From Hippophae tibetana (taxonomy: Eukaryota; Streptophyta; Magnoliopsida; Rosales; Elaeagnaceae): DNA of 64,000 nucleotides. The DNA is taken from NCBI GenBank assembly GCA_037013495.1, contig CM072811.1, forward strand, positions 27,861,659-27,925,658, given 5' to 3'. A program made the translations under genes and the position numbers. The notes below the pieces were generated by a model. It made no database searches and had not been told where the DNA came from. It worked only from the letters and a program-made list of their open reading frames with translations. Shown piece by piece: positions 22,736 through 33,800 of this stretch (positions are counted from its first letter, which is position 1; every line of letters begins with the position of its first letter).

Positions 22736-22785
22736 CAAATCGACTTTACATATCGACTTAAATACCCTTTTTTGTAGTAGTGAGT

Positions 22786-23480
22786 ACTAGGTATCTTTTA
22801 AAGATATATGGATAACATTTTCAAGAAATTATAAGATATATGTTGTATTTACATAGATAATATTTTGGTTTTCAGTAATGAATAAGATAAACACTATTTG
22901 GATATTATCATTATTTTACAAGAATGTAGAAAAAAAAAGCATTGTACTTTTTGAAAATAAAACAGTACTTGCGCATCAAAAAATTAAATATTTAGGGTTG
23001 GAAATTAAAGATGAAAAACACAATCTACAACCCCATTTACTAAATAATATTCAAAATTTTCTTAATGAATTAAAAGATAAAAACCAATTTCAAAGATTTT
23101 TAGGATGCTAAACATATGCAGAAACATACATTAAGAAATTGGCAGAAATGCAAAAATCATTACAAATTTGATGTTGAACATCTTCCAGGACATAAGAATA
23201 GCTGAGCATATGCTCTTACCAGAGAATTAACACATCTAACTATTTTTATGCTTTTAAGAATGTAACATATTGACAGATAAATGAAAAAGAGATAAAAATC
23301 TTACAGGAACAACTCGAGCTGCTATATCTCGAGAAATATCTTATAGAGATAGGAAAGAAACAGGAAGAACTTAATTGTTCAAAACAATCTCTAAAATCCA
23401 AAATCTCGAAAGAGGAATCTTCATTAAAAATTCAATCTAAAGAAGGTGAAACAAAAAGAGACGAACAGAAGGGAATACAA
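22786..23480 (+). pseudogene. Caulimovirid RT second part and RNase H remnant
   Basis: Right after the CACTA element the RT reading resumes, including the Y-x-D-N version of the catalytic Y-x-D-D box at about 22850 (second Asp changed to Asn), then a connection domain up to about 23110. The frame then jumps, through an internal deletion, to a short H-L-P-G-H-K-N remnant of the RNase H C-terminus near 23180-23205. A Lys/Glu-rich coil follows to 23480. Confidence 0.65.
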
Positions 23481-24450
23481 TGGTGAATACATTAAATTCA
23501 GCTATAATAATTATAACTTTAAACCAGTTAAGAATCTTGAATATTTAAATATTTGTTTACATCAAGTCATAATACTCATAGACAAAAAAATATAAATTGT
23601 TTTTAAAAATAAACAACTAATTTCAAATAAAATTAAAGATAAAAATTTAATTTTATTAGAAACATTTGATAAATGTTATCTCTATCATTTAAATAAATAT
23701 TTTAAAGATGAGAATTATAAACTTTGTCTTGAAAATTTTAACAGATTTAATATTTTGTTAGACATCTATACAAATTATATTAAAGCTATCACAAGTATCA
23801 TATACCATCAAGGATATTAAGAGACTATTTTAGTCAAAAAAAATTAAACATAGGAGAAAAGAAATTCAAAAACTTAATGTTTGTATACTACTTCTTTAAA
23901 GATTATAAGTACACTGTATGTACACAAAAAAACTTGTTTGTATTCTACGAATATGATAAAATAATGTGTATTCAACACATATGACTTATCAAGACAATAC
24001 TATATGAATATCAAATCATTAGTACATAAATTAGAATTATTAGATTTAATAAATGAAAAAATAATTTTAAATTTTAAAAAATAATGAATAGATTTAGAAT
24101 TAAAAATAAGTAATCAACCTAACGAAGAACATAATATACATTACAATTGTAATTAATATAGAAGAAAATTAGATTTATACTAACAAATAATAAGTTTTTT
24201 AGATAATTATTATCTTTTGTAAATAGAAAAAATCATCAACTAGATCAATATTAATCTGATTAAAAATTTTAAATTTTTATTTCAATTTGCAAAAATTGGT
24301 ATTAAAATTAAAGAATAGCACTATAAATAATAATAGATGAAGATTTAACACTATTAAAAATTAAGGATATAAATGATATTTAACTATAAAGTTTAGTAAC
24401 ATTCTACCTATTTTACAAGCGTCCAGGAAATAAACGAAAATATGCCAAAA
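23481..24450 (+). pseudogene. 3' caulimovirid region, inclusion-body/transactivator-like
   Basis: This Lys/Asn/Ile-rich decayed reading in plus-strand frames has hydrophobic-aromatic blocks (F-V-Y-Y-F-F-K-D-Y near 23880). Its position after RNase H fits the last caulimovirid gene, but sequence support is weak. 24100-24450 is AT-rich with no clear frame. Confidence 0.35.
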
Positions 24451-24820
24451 TTTAAAAGGTATTTAAGATATTATCTATAAAAAAAATAGGTGAAATAAAT
24501 AATAATGATAATAAACGCAATAAATAAAATAATAGAAAAAAAAACAGTTCTAGCGGTTCTAGGGTTTCCAGATCTGATAGAATATTAAAGCGGCCTTTTC
24601 CGTTCCAATTATCTTTTTAATGTTCTTATCTTTCGCTTTTGTTCAGAACATCAAGAAACGCTTAACATTTGGAATTTTGTTTATCTTCGTGTTTTTTCTT
24701 AGGGTTTCAAAAATTCATATCAGATCGCGTATAGATCTGTTTAATCTGATATTTTATTATTTGCTAAAAAATATATAATCACATAATCTTTGGAAAGGAT
24801 TAAATTGACTGAAAGAGAAA
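24451..24820 (+). promoter_or_regulatory. Promoter/leader of the CCCH zinc-finger gene
   Basis: Base composition changes from viral AT-rich DNA to typical plant leader at about 24540. A TAGGGTTT box occurs at 24560 and TTAGGGTTT (telo-box, common in promoters and leaders of housekeeping plant genes) near 24700. A CT-rich leader with AGATCTG repeats follows. The whole upstream region available before viral sequence is only about 370 bp. Confidence 0.5.
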
Positions 24821-27800
24821 ATGAAGCGGTCGAGGAAATCAAAAAGCATCTCGTGGGCTTCTGGAGTTAATCTTTGTCAGGTATAATCGCAAAATCTTTG
24901 ATCAGAGTAGTTTGAACTTTGTTAACCCCTTTGATCTTGTTGAATCGGACGTCGTATTGTGGATTCGATACTACATAAGAATTTATGTTTGTAAACTCAA
25001 GAAAATTCCTTTTCGATCGAAAGAATGTTTTGATATAAGATTTATATTTTGCCCTTTTTATATGGTAATTTTCGTTATTACTTTACTTATGAAATGAAAT
25101 TTTAAAAGCTCCCTCAATCGAGTTTATCATAAGCTTTTTAATTCTGATGGCGTTTGGGAAATGGGATTTATATGTATAAATAAAGAAATTATGAGACTAT
25201 GACCTGAAAATTTGATAAAAATTTATCAAGTAACTGATAAAAATTGAATCTGAATTTTTGGTATTAAATTTAAATATGAATACAAAATCCAAATGGTATA
25301 ATGGATGGAATACGATATTTGCTTGGTTTGTTTGTATGATCTTAACGGTTTAAAGTGACACAAATACTAAGAGAAAGAAATATTTTGAATAATAATTTCT
25401 ATTAATAGCCTCAAATTCATCATGTGTATTAAAATATGAATGAGATTTAAAAATAAGCATATGGTTATCAATTTTGATCCCGATGGAAACTGGAATTTTA
25501 GAGTGGAGGAATAGTGAACCAACTTTACCTTAAAATAAGAAAATGGAAAAATATGAAAGAAAAGAGATATATTGCTTTTAAAATTTTTATTGGACCAAAA
25601 AATAGCAATCTTATGGATTGGATTGATCTCAAGAGGGACATGACATTTGCCAAAAATGGTACTAATGTTGAGAGCACAACAAAAGGATGAAAAACAACAA
25701 CTAACACATCATTCACCCATAAATCTAATTAACATATGATTTGTTTGTTTATAAGTTTTCAATAGAATTATTCAACCTTTTTCAAAAATGAAATCTTGAT
25801 TTAATTAATCTTGTTAATTGTTTCTAGCTTCTTGTGTTAATATCATGTTAAATCCTTTAGGGTTACACATAAGGTGTTCAAGAATGCTTTTTGTAGGTTG
25901 AAGTATGTTTAAAAGAATTTGTGTTTATAAAAAAGTCCCAAGACCTAAAGAAGTGAGACAACAATTATTCATACTCTTGTAATAATATATCAAAAATAAT
26001 GTGAATGATTATGCAATGTTTGACAAAGATTGTGATTAATGACTTTGGTTTCTATTAAATAATGGAATTGACATTATGATTATAAGTTGTTTGGTGACGT
26101 TGTATGATTTCCTAATTTTTTAAAAACCTTATTAACAAAATTAATGGTTATTATGATGCTTGAGGTTAGTTTCCCTGTTTTATTAACTTGTTTATTGTTG
26201 TTGTTTATTCTTGCCTAGTGTCCTTTTCTTTTGTTATTGTCATTTTGCTTTTATTTTGAGTTTTAAAGTATGGATGTGACAGTTAGATGATAGTAATAGG
26301 ATCTGTTACACTAATCTTGTCGTGTAACTAATTGTAGCATATAGGAGGGGATGGATAAGTCCTAAAACATATTTGGATATATTTTTTGTTTTGATTTCTC
26401 TTCGAGAATTTTAGTGCTATTCCTAACCTTTAGGGTTTGAGCCATGGTAGCTTGGTTCCCACACATGAGGTTCTTATTCCTTTTATGTTAAAATTGGCTT
26501 AGAGAATTTCAATGCTAATCCTAATTTTCAGAGTTTGAGCCATAGTAGCTTGGTTTAGTCCCACACTATAAGTTTTTATTCTCTCTGTGTTAAAATTGGC
26601 TTCTAAGTTCGGTGAAGAAATTGTTGATAAAGTTTCGGTCGTAAGAACTCTTATTTGCTTGCATGAACATGACCAAAAGATTGAATTTTTCTTTTGAGTT
26701 TTCCTTCAAGAACTTTGACAATCACTTATCCAATTTCTTGAGGTAATGGTGACTGAATTGTAGCAATCCAAATCCATTGAAATTGATAGATTCCAAAGCT
26801 CGAATAGCCAAACCATATCGACCCACAAGACATTTGTCTACCCAATATTTTGACAATTTCTCGATTTGGGACAAGTGTAATGGAATCTTGAGGAGATGAT
26901 GATGTTTCTAGAGCTTTGCATCATCCTTTTGACCACCTTTAAGTAACTGTCAAGCTTTGGGTCAATATGTAACCAATGACGTTGATGTAAACAGACTCCA
27001 CATTAGCATCAGTTCACATAGTTTTTTGATTTTAGAACCAAGAGTCATCGATTTTTGATTTTTTAGAACCAAGAGTCATCTCCTTTACCAAGTTTGTCAA
27101 ATGGACATTTTAGAATTCCTTGATTTATCTGAGGCATTAGATAACTTCGATTATGTGAAGGTACTTGAAGACAAGTTAAAATGGTTGTCTATAAATTGAA
27201 GGGTGGTGATAGTGAATGGTGGGATAAAGTGTGGATAGCAGACTAAAAGAGTCTGGAACTTGGTACACAATCAGGGTAAGGAGATACCAACTCTTAAAGG
27301 ACTCACCCTACACTTGTTAGTAGTGGCAAGTAAACACGTAGTAGTTATAATATAGAAGCAGTATAAATTAAAAATTAATCACAAAGCAAACAAATTGATT
27401 TAACTAAGGATAATATTCAGAAAGTAGTAGGCATGTAACAAATAATAAAAACTTTTTAATAAGAGTTTAAATCATAGTATTGTAGTACATACACAATTTA
27501 AATTCAGATTACACTAGAATAATAGCAGAGCATATACGACAATAGATGTAACGAGGTAAACCCCCTGCTTATGTGGTAAAATCTTTGGATTGTTTATGGA
27601 AACTACTTGTAGTAAACAATCCATTAAACAATAAACAGATGCAACTTGGAAGAAATATAAACGCCAATATCTCTATCAGTCATGACAAACATGTCCTAAT
27701 TGTCTATTATTGCCCTCGCTTACTGTCTCCGTAATTACTCAGATTCGACTGTCTTTTAGAGCCAACACCATACTTAGTAGTGTGATTGCTAGCCAGTGAT

Positions 27801-30800
27801 CAATAATGTGAAACAGAAAGTGTATTTACAATGGAAGAAAGCACTCAACCATAAAAACGAACAAGCATTTGTGTTGGGAACTCAAGTAATACTAACCTAA
27901 ACCAAACTCTCAGTTTTGTTCTTACGAGAATTGTAAAATAGTCTTAAATCTCTTAACACTTAATTATGCTATATTACTCATACAACAATGTAACACAAGC
28001 GTCGAAGTACACTTAAAGTGAATTGTAAAATGGAAGTAGTAATTAGAAAATTTTGAGAAAGTTTTGCTTTATTTTTTTGCTTGAGAAAAGAAAGTGCGAT
28101 TTTTTTGTTCTAAAGTTGTCCAGTACCTTTGCATAAATACTCGCATACAAAGTTTGACTGTGTGTGCGAATTATTGATCAACAATAATCGACCTTACACA
28201 GAGGAAGACAAACATTTAGTAAAATAGACTTTGTGTTTTGCATACGAGAATGCCAACTTTTTTGACAAAACACTGCACAACTTAGTACAGACGCACATAA
28301 AACATGAGATGATCATAAAGATGACCTAAAGATGTTTATTCCCATGAATAAAACATCGACACACATCTAATCTTCGAAAACACACCTACTCAAGTGCATT
28401 TGTGTTGTGTACTCCATCCATCTTCTCGGATCAACTCATTAACACTATGCCAAGTTGAAATGTGGGTATCTCAATCTACAACTGCACATTTTATGTTTGA
28501 AACTTAATTGTCTCAATTTACACCTGTAACCTGCACATGCACACGAAACAAACACATACTTGGTGTTTGTATCATGTAGAAACGTGTAATCTATTAGATA
28601 TTATCGTGTTACCCCTGCACATTTACACAACGATAGGCTAAACACAATTAGACATGCAATAGAAACACATGCAATGTACACAACTCTTGACTTCATGCAA
28701 CACTCCTCTTAAGTGAATGCAAGTCACACAACAAAATATAGTAAATCCTACACATCCTATGTAACATAGCATGACAACAAACATAAAATTGTGCACACTA
28801 ACTTTTCTCCCTTTTTTACATAGAATATGAAAGGAACTCCATATATGAGGACGAGAAGACATACAAGAATGCAATAATCTTTATACTCATGCAACACAGT
28901 AGGAAAGATTAAAGCAAACGAAACAAGAAGTAGCATATGTAAGAACAAACTCATTTTTCATTAAAAAACATTATATTACAATTTTATTTTAACAAAATAA
29001 AAAGAAAATACAGTAAAACAACATGAAAACAAATTTAGCACCTTCCCTCACCCTTTCCTGCATTATCATCATCGAGGACACCATTGTGTGAGGACTGTCC
29101 GTGGTTAGTAGGTGGTGCGTTTGATCGATGTTGGAGAACAAAAGCAACAAACCGATCAAGAGAAGGGCTAGGTTCATCTTTGTCAAAATTTCTGAATAGG
29201 GAGGCAAAAGAACCAAGGGAAGTTGCACAGAGCGAGAAGAAGGGCATTTGGAGCTAACATGTCGAGGTCTAATTGAGGCTGAATAGAGGAGCAGGGTGGT
29301 AAGAAGTAGCCTTGGCATGAGCCCTCTGCATATCCATGTTGTTCCAGTTGAAAGTAGGCAATTCCTCATAAATAGTATTGATGGCAACAAGAACATCTCT
29401 GAGAGGAAGATTGAGAAGAAATGGGAATAGAAATACAACAGGTGGATTGAGCAACATTCTGATAAAAAGAGGAGGAAGGGGTTGCTGAAGAACATTGTGA
29501 GCCTCTACTAGAAGGAAATAGCGAGAGTGAGAGCAACTCGGCTATGAGAAGAAAAGGAAATATCACGAAAAAGGTTGGAACACCTAGAAATCAACGAGAG
29601 ATAGTGGAGCAAAGAAAGAGTAGGAATCTGATGAAAAACGATGGTCTTATAAATCATGCTTGGAAGATCTTTATACTCACTGTTAAGGATAGTGCAAAGG
29701 AAGTATCCTCTGCGTAATAAAGACAAATACTACAGGACTTTACACAGGCCACTAAATGTAGACATTGTGACCTCTCTATTAGCTCTTGGAGTGGATGAAG
29801 AGGCAAAAGGATAGCAATTTCTGCCATCAGGTTATCAACTGATTTTGTTAAAACAATATCATTATTGCCAGAGAAGGCCAAAATTTTAGTAGAATACACT
29901 AGTGAATATCGGGAATTATGAGCCAAAAAGGGTTTGGGCTTGGTATATTTGTAGTAGTATCCATGTTTCATCAAAAGTTTCATAAATTGATCATGTAGTA
30001 ATAGGGTTCTCCCTCAATACCCATGATATGAAAAAAGGGTTCTTATTTAGTACCCATATTTTTAATAGGTTTCCCTTTTAATACCCATGATATGAAAAAA
30101 GGGTTCCTATTTAGTGCCCGTATTTTCAAAAAGTTTCAGTGTAGTCTTTTTTATAGTAACGGGTAAGAATTCTAATTAATTATTTTAAAAATAATTCCAA
30201 TTAAATGGAATTTTGCTCCTTATCTTTTTGATAAACAAATGGAGATTTGTAGCTCAAAAATGCAGAAATCGAGAGAATTTGGAGACAGGGAACCGAATAT
30301 TGCACCATATAGCATCTTCCCAATCAAAACATTAACAGGAAGTTTTGCCAAATGATGTCCAAAAGGTGTCAGCAGTTCATCCCCTTCAAGAGCACCAACC
30401 TCATATAACAGTGAAATTGCAGAGTTGATAGACTCCTCCTTGGGAGGTTCTAATGCCTCGAACAAAAATAGTATTATAAATCTCATAGGTAGTGATTTAA
30501 TTTGTAAACAAAGCTCCACTGATGCCATTCGAAGCATCTTTGGAATCTGATAAGGTCGCATAAGTTTTTCAAACCGATAGCGTGTATACAAGCAAAAGCA
30601 GATTCTAGGTTTAACATGCCCAGCTCTTTCCTGCCGTTGCTTGGCATTTGCTTGAGATATCCAATTAATTATTTTGATTGGAATAATTCCATTTAATTGG
30701 GGTAATTATTAAAATAATTAATTGGAATTCTCATTTTGCCCTGTCCAAATAGTTAAAAATGGGGGTTTATTGTTACTGTTAAAAAGGATATTAAACTGAA

Positions 30801-33800
30801 ACTTTTTGAAAAATGTGGGCACGAAATAGGATTTTTTTTTCATATTATGGGTATTAAGAGAATCCTTTTAGAAAAAATTTCAATTTGTGAAATTTTTGAT
30901 GAAACATGGGTACTGCAAAAGTGCAAAAGTACCAATGAGTAAGGTGATGTTAGGAATGTCTCCAGCTTTCCGAGAAGCTATTATTCTGGTTACTAGGTAT
31001 GAATCTCGATTCAATAGATTGCAGCAAAATCTAAAGACCAACTAGCTATCCTTAATCCAAAAATTAACTATTATTGTAAGCCAAACTTTGCTAGGTGTTT
31101 AAAATAATGCTCTTAGAAGGTCTGTTAATGTGATTGAAGGCATGGAGGAAATGGTGGAAGGTTTGGAGAATGCTGATGATGAGACTCTTGAAGAGGGTGG
31201 AGTTCACAAAAGGGAGATGGAGACAGATTCTCTTGAAGAGGTGGAGTTCACTAAGGGAGATGAAGGGGACAGATTCACTTGCATTTGTTAGAGGATTCTA
31301 TTGACTCCTAGGGAGGATAGATATTTTCAAAAGCAGGTGCACCATCAACAAAAAGATATGTGATGTTAAAGTGGACAGTAGGAGTAGTGAAATGTGGTAT
31401 TTTAGACTAGTCAAAGCCATATGACTCAACTCTCAACAACAACCAAAGCCTTATTAGGTTGGTTCAATCAGGAAAGGATCTGAGACTAGGGTTATATTGG
31501 TGTGTAGGATGTCTTTGTCCATTGGGAAACATCATCAAGATAAAGTAGAATGTGATATAGGGACACAATCCATGAGGACAATGTACACTTATTCCTTCAA
31601 CTAGAATAACAAGAAGATAGTTTTAGTCTCTCAGTTAGAGAGAATAGAATAAGACTGAAGCTCACTCCTTGGCCATATTGACTATCTTTGGGGTTGAAAT
31701 AGAGAGGAACTTAAAGCTAAATCTACAATTCTAGCTTTAGATGAGAGTAAATTTTCCCCTGCCTCCAATTTTTACTCCGTGAGTTTAAATACATTAGCCT
31801 CGAAGAACTACTTGAAGGTCTACTTCTATCATGCAATATCTAGCATCAAATAGACTTTATCCTTGTGTCTGAACTCTCAAATTAGCCTTGAAGAACTACT
31901 TTTGGGTCTACTCCTATCACGCAATATCCAGCATCAAATAAATTTTATCCATTGGTCTGAACTCTCAATTTTGCCCCACTATTGAATGAGTCCTAGAGAG
32001 AACCAAGAACAACAAACCATTGTGGAGGATCTACTCAGAAATCCTCATAATAGAGAGAACATTAGCCTCTATGCAGTACCAACACCTCTAGTTCCTAAAA
32101 AGGATGGCAGCTACACTATGTGCGTTCACAGTATAACTATTAACAAATAACTATCAAGTACGTGTTCCCTATACCAAGGTTAGAAGAGGTGTTAGAAAAA
32201 TTGGAAGAGTCAGTGTTTTGTAAGCTTGATTTGAGGAGTGGTTATCACCAAATTAGAGAAAAGCTTGGTGATGAATTGATGATGAATTGAAAAATAATTT
32301 CAAAACTAGGTAAAGCTTGTATGAATGGCAAGTAATATCTTTTTGGCTTGTGCATGCTCCAAGCGCTTTTATGAGATTTATGGTTCAGGCTTTGAAACCT
32401 TTTAGTGGACACTTTGTGGTGGTGTATTTTCATGATATCCTCAATTTTAGTAAACGTGAAAAGGAGCAATCTAAAACAACCTTATATATTGGTCACTGAG
32501 GACTATCAGACTAATAACTTTAAAAAGTGTGTTTTTCCCACAGAAAGTTGGCCTTCCTAGGATTTGTAATCATTTTCCAAGGAATTTGGATGAAAGGTTC
32601 GAGCAGTCTAAAAATGGCCCATTCCAATCAATGTCCATGAAGTTGGGAGTTTTCATGGGTTTGTTGCCTTCTATAGGAGGTTCATCAGACATTTTCGCAT
32701 CCTAATTGCCCCTATAACAGACTGCATGAAAAACGGAAATTCACTAAGGGGAAACCAAACAGAACAACTTTAACTGTTTAAAGATAAATTAACCAGTGCT
32801 CTTGTTCTAGCTTTACTTGACTTTGACTTGGTGTTTGAGGACTTCAGTGAGAAACTCAATGATGCTAAGAGGAAGTGGACTACCTATGAGCCAGAGTTTT
32901 ATGCCATAGTAAGGGACTTCAAGCATTGGGAACATTATTTAGTACACTGAGAATTTGTACTGCACTGTGACCATCAAGATGGGCACTAATCTTACAAAAG
33001 TTCAGCTTTGTGTTTAAACTCAGATTTGGCTAGAAGAATGTAGTTGATGCCCTCAAGAAGGGATACCTATTGACTGTAAATCAAAAAGAAGTTATATGAT
33101 ATGAGGTTTTGAAGGATCAATGTGATGTTAATGAAGACTGGAAATTTGGAAAAAAATGTATAAACAAGGAGTATGTGGAGGGCTACCCTTTACAAGGAGG
33201 GTGTTTGTTTAAGGGAATATGGAAAAAATTATTTCCAAGACATCTTTGGGGGAATTGTTGTTAAGAGAACATCAGGCAGGGGCTAGTTGCTGTCATTGGA
33301 AAAGGGGTAAGACCACTGCAGCTATGGAAGAAAAGTATTAATGGCCAAATCTCAGAAGGTATGTCACGAGATTTGTTTGTCATTGTCTCATATGTAGAAC
33401 TGCTAAAGGTGTTGCTCAAAACAGACTTATATTACCCTTTACCTATTCCTGTGCACATCTAGGAAGATCTAAAAGCATGGATTTTATACTTGGATTACCT
33501 AAGATCCCTAGGAGTATGGAGTCAGCCATGGTGGTGGATGCTGGACTGTCAAAAATGTCTTATGTTACTCCTTGTAAAAAGATCACAGATGCAAGCCACG
33601 TAGCAACTCTTTTTCAAGGATGTAGTAAGGCTGCATGGAGTACCTTTTAGATAGGAGGGGGGATTGGCCGGTGCTAAAGCAGATGTGGATGTATTTTCTG
33701 TCTTGATATCTCTGAGAATTTCAGTGCTAATCCTGACTTTTAGGTCATTTTTGATTGGTAGAATGGAAACGTAACTAGAATGTGAATAATAATAGGAATT

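Larger units (their letters stand above)
19792..22782 (-). mobile_element. CACTA (En/Spm) transposon, 2,991 bp, defective
   Basis: It has perfect terminal inverted repeats CACTACTACAAAA (19792) and TTTTGTAGTAGTG (ending 22782) and a 3 bp target duplication AGT (19789-19791, 22783-22785), all diagnostic of CACTA elements. It lies inside the caulimovirid RT and is therefore younger than that insertion. The right half carries large subterminal inverted repeats. The left half carries minus-strand fragments of a TNP2-type transposase. A related CACTA end lies at 40090-40690. Confidence 0.95.
17641..24450 (+). mobile_element. Endogenous caulimovirid (pararetrovirus) copy, broken and interrupted
   Basis: Plus-strand decayed reading frames follow the order movement protein, coat protein with zinc knuckle, aspartic protease, reverse transcriptase, RNase H remnant and a 3' inclusion-body/transactivator-like region. 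This is the order of plant pararetroviruses (Caulimoviridae) and not of LTR retrotransposons; no LTRs flank it. A 2,991 bp CACTA transposon splits the RT. Stops and frameshifts in every domain make it non-functional. The genus (for example florendovirus- or caulimovirus-like) cannot be fixed by eye. The right end lies only about 370 bp before the ATG of the CCCH zinc-finger gene. Confidence 0.8.

Noticed and set aside
28989-29983. 168- and 109-codon minus-strand frames as host genes
   Set aside because: They overlap each other in different frames, are low-complexity in part and lie within nested transposon DNA.
30220-30665. Functional helicase gene
   Set aside because: Only a fragment with damaged motif VI, no ATPase core, bounded by inverted arms of a mobile element.
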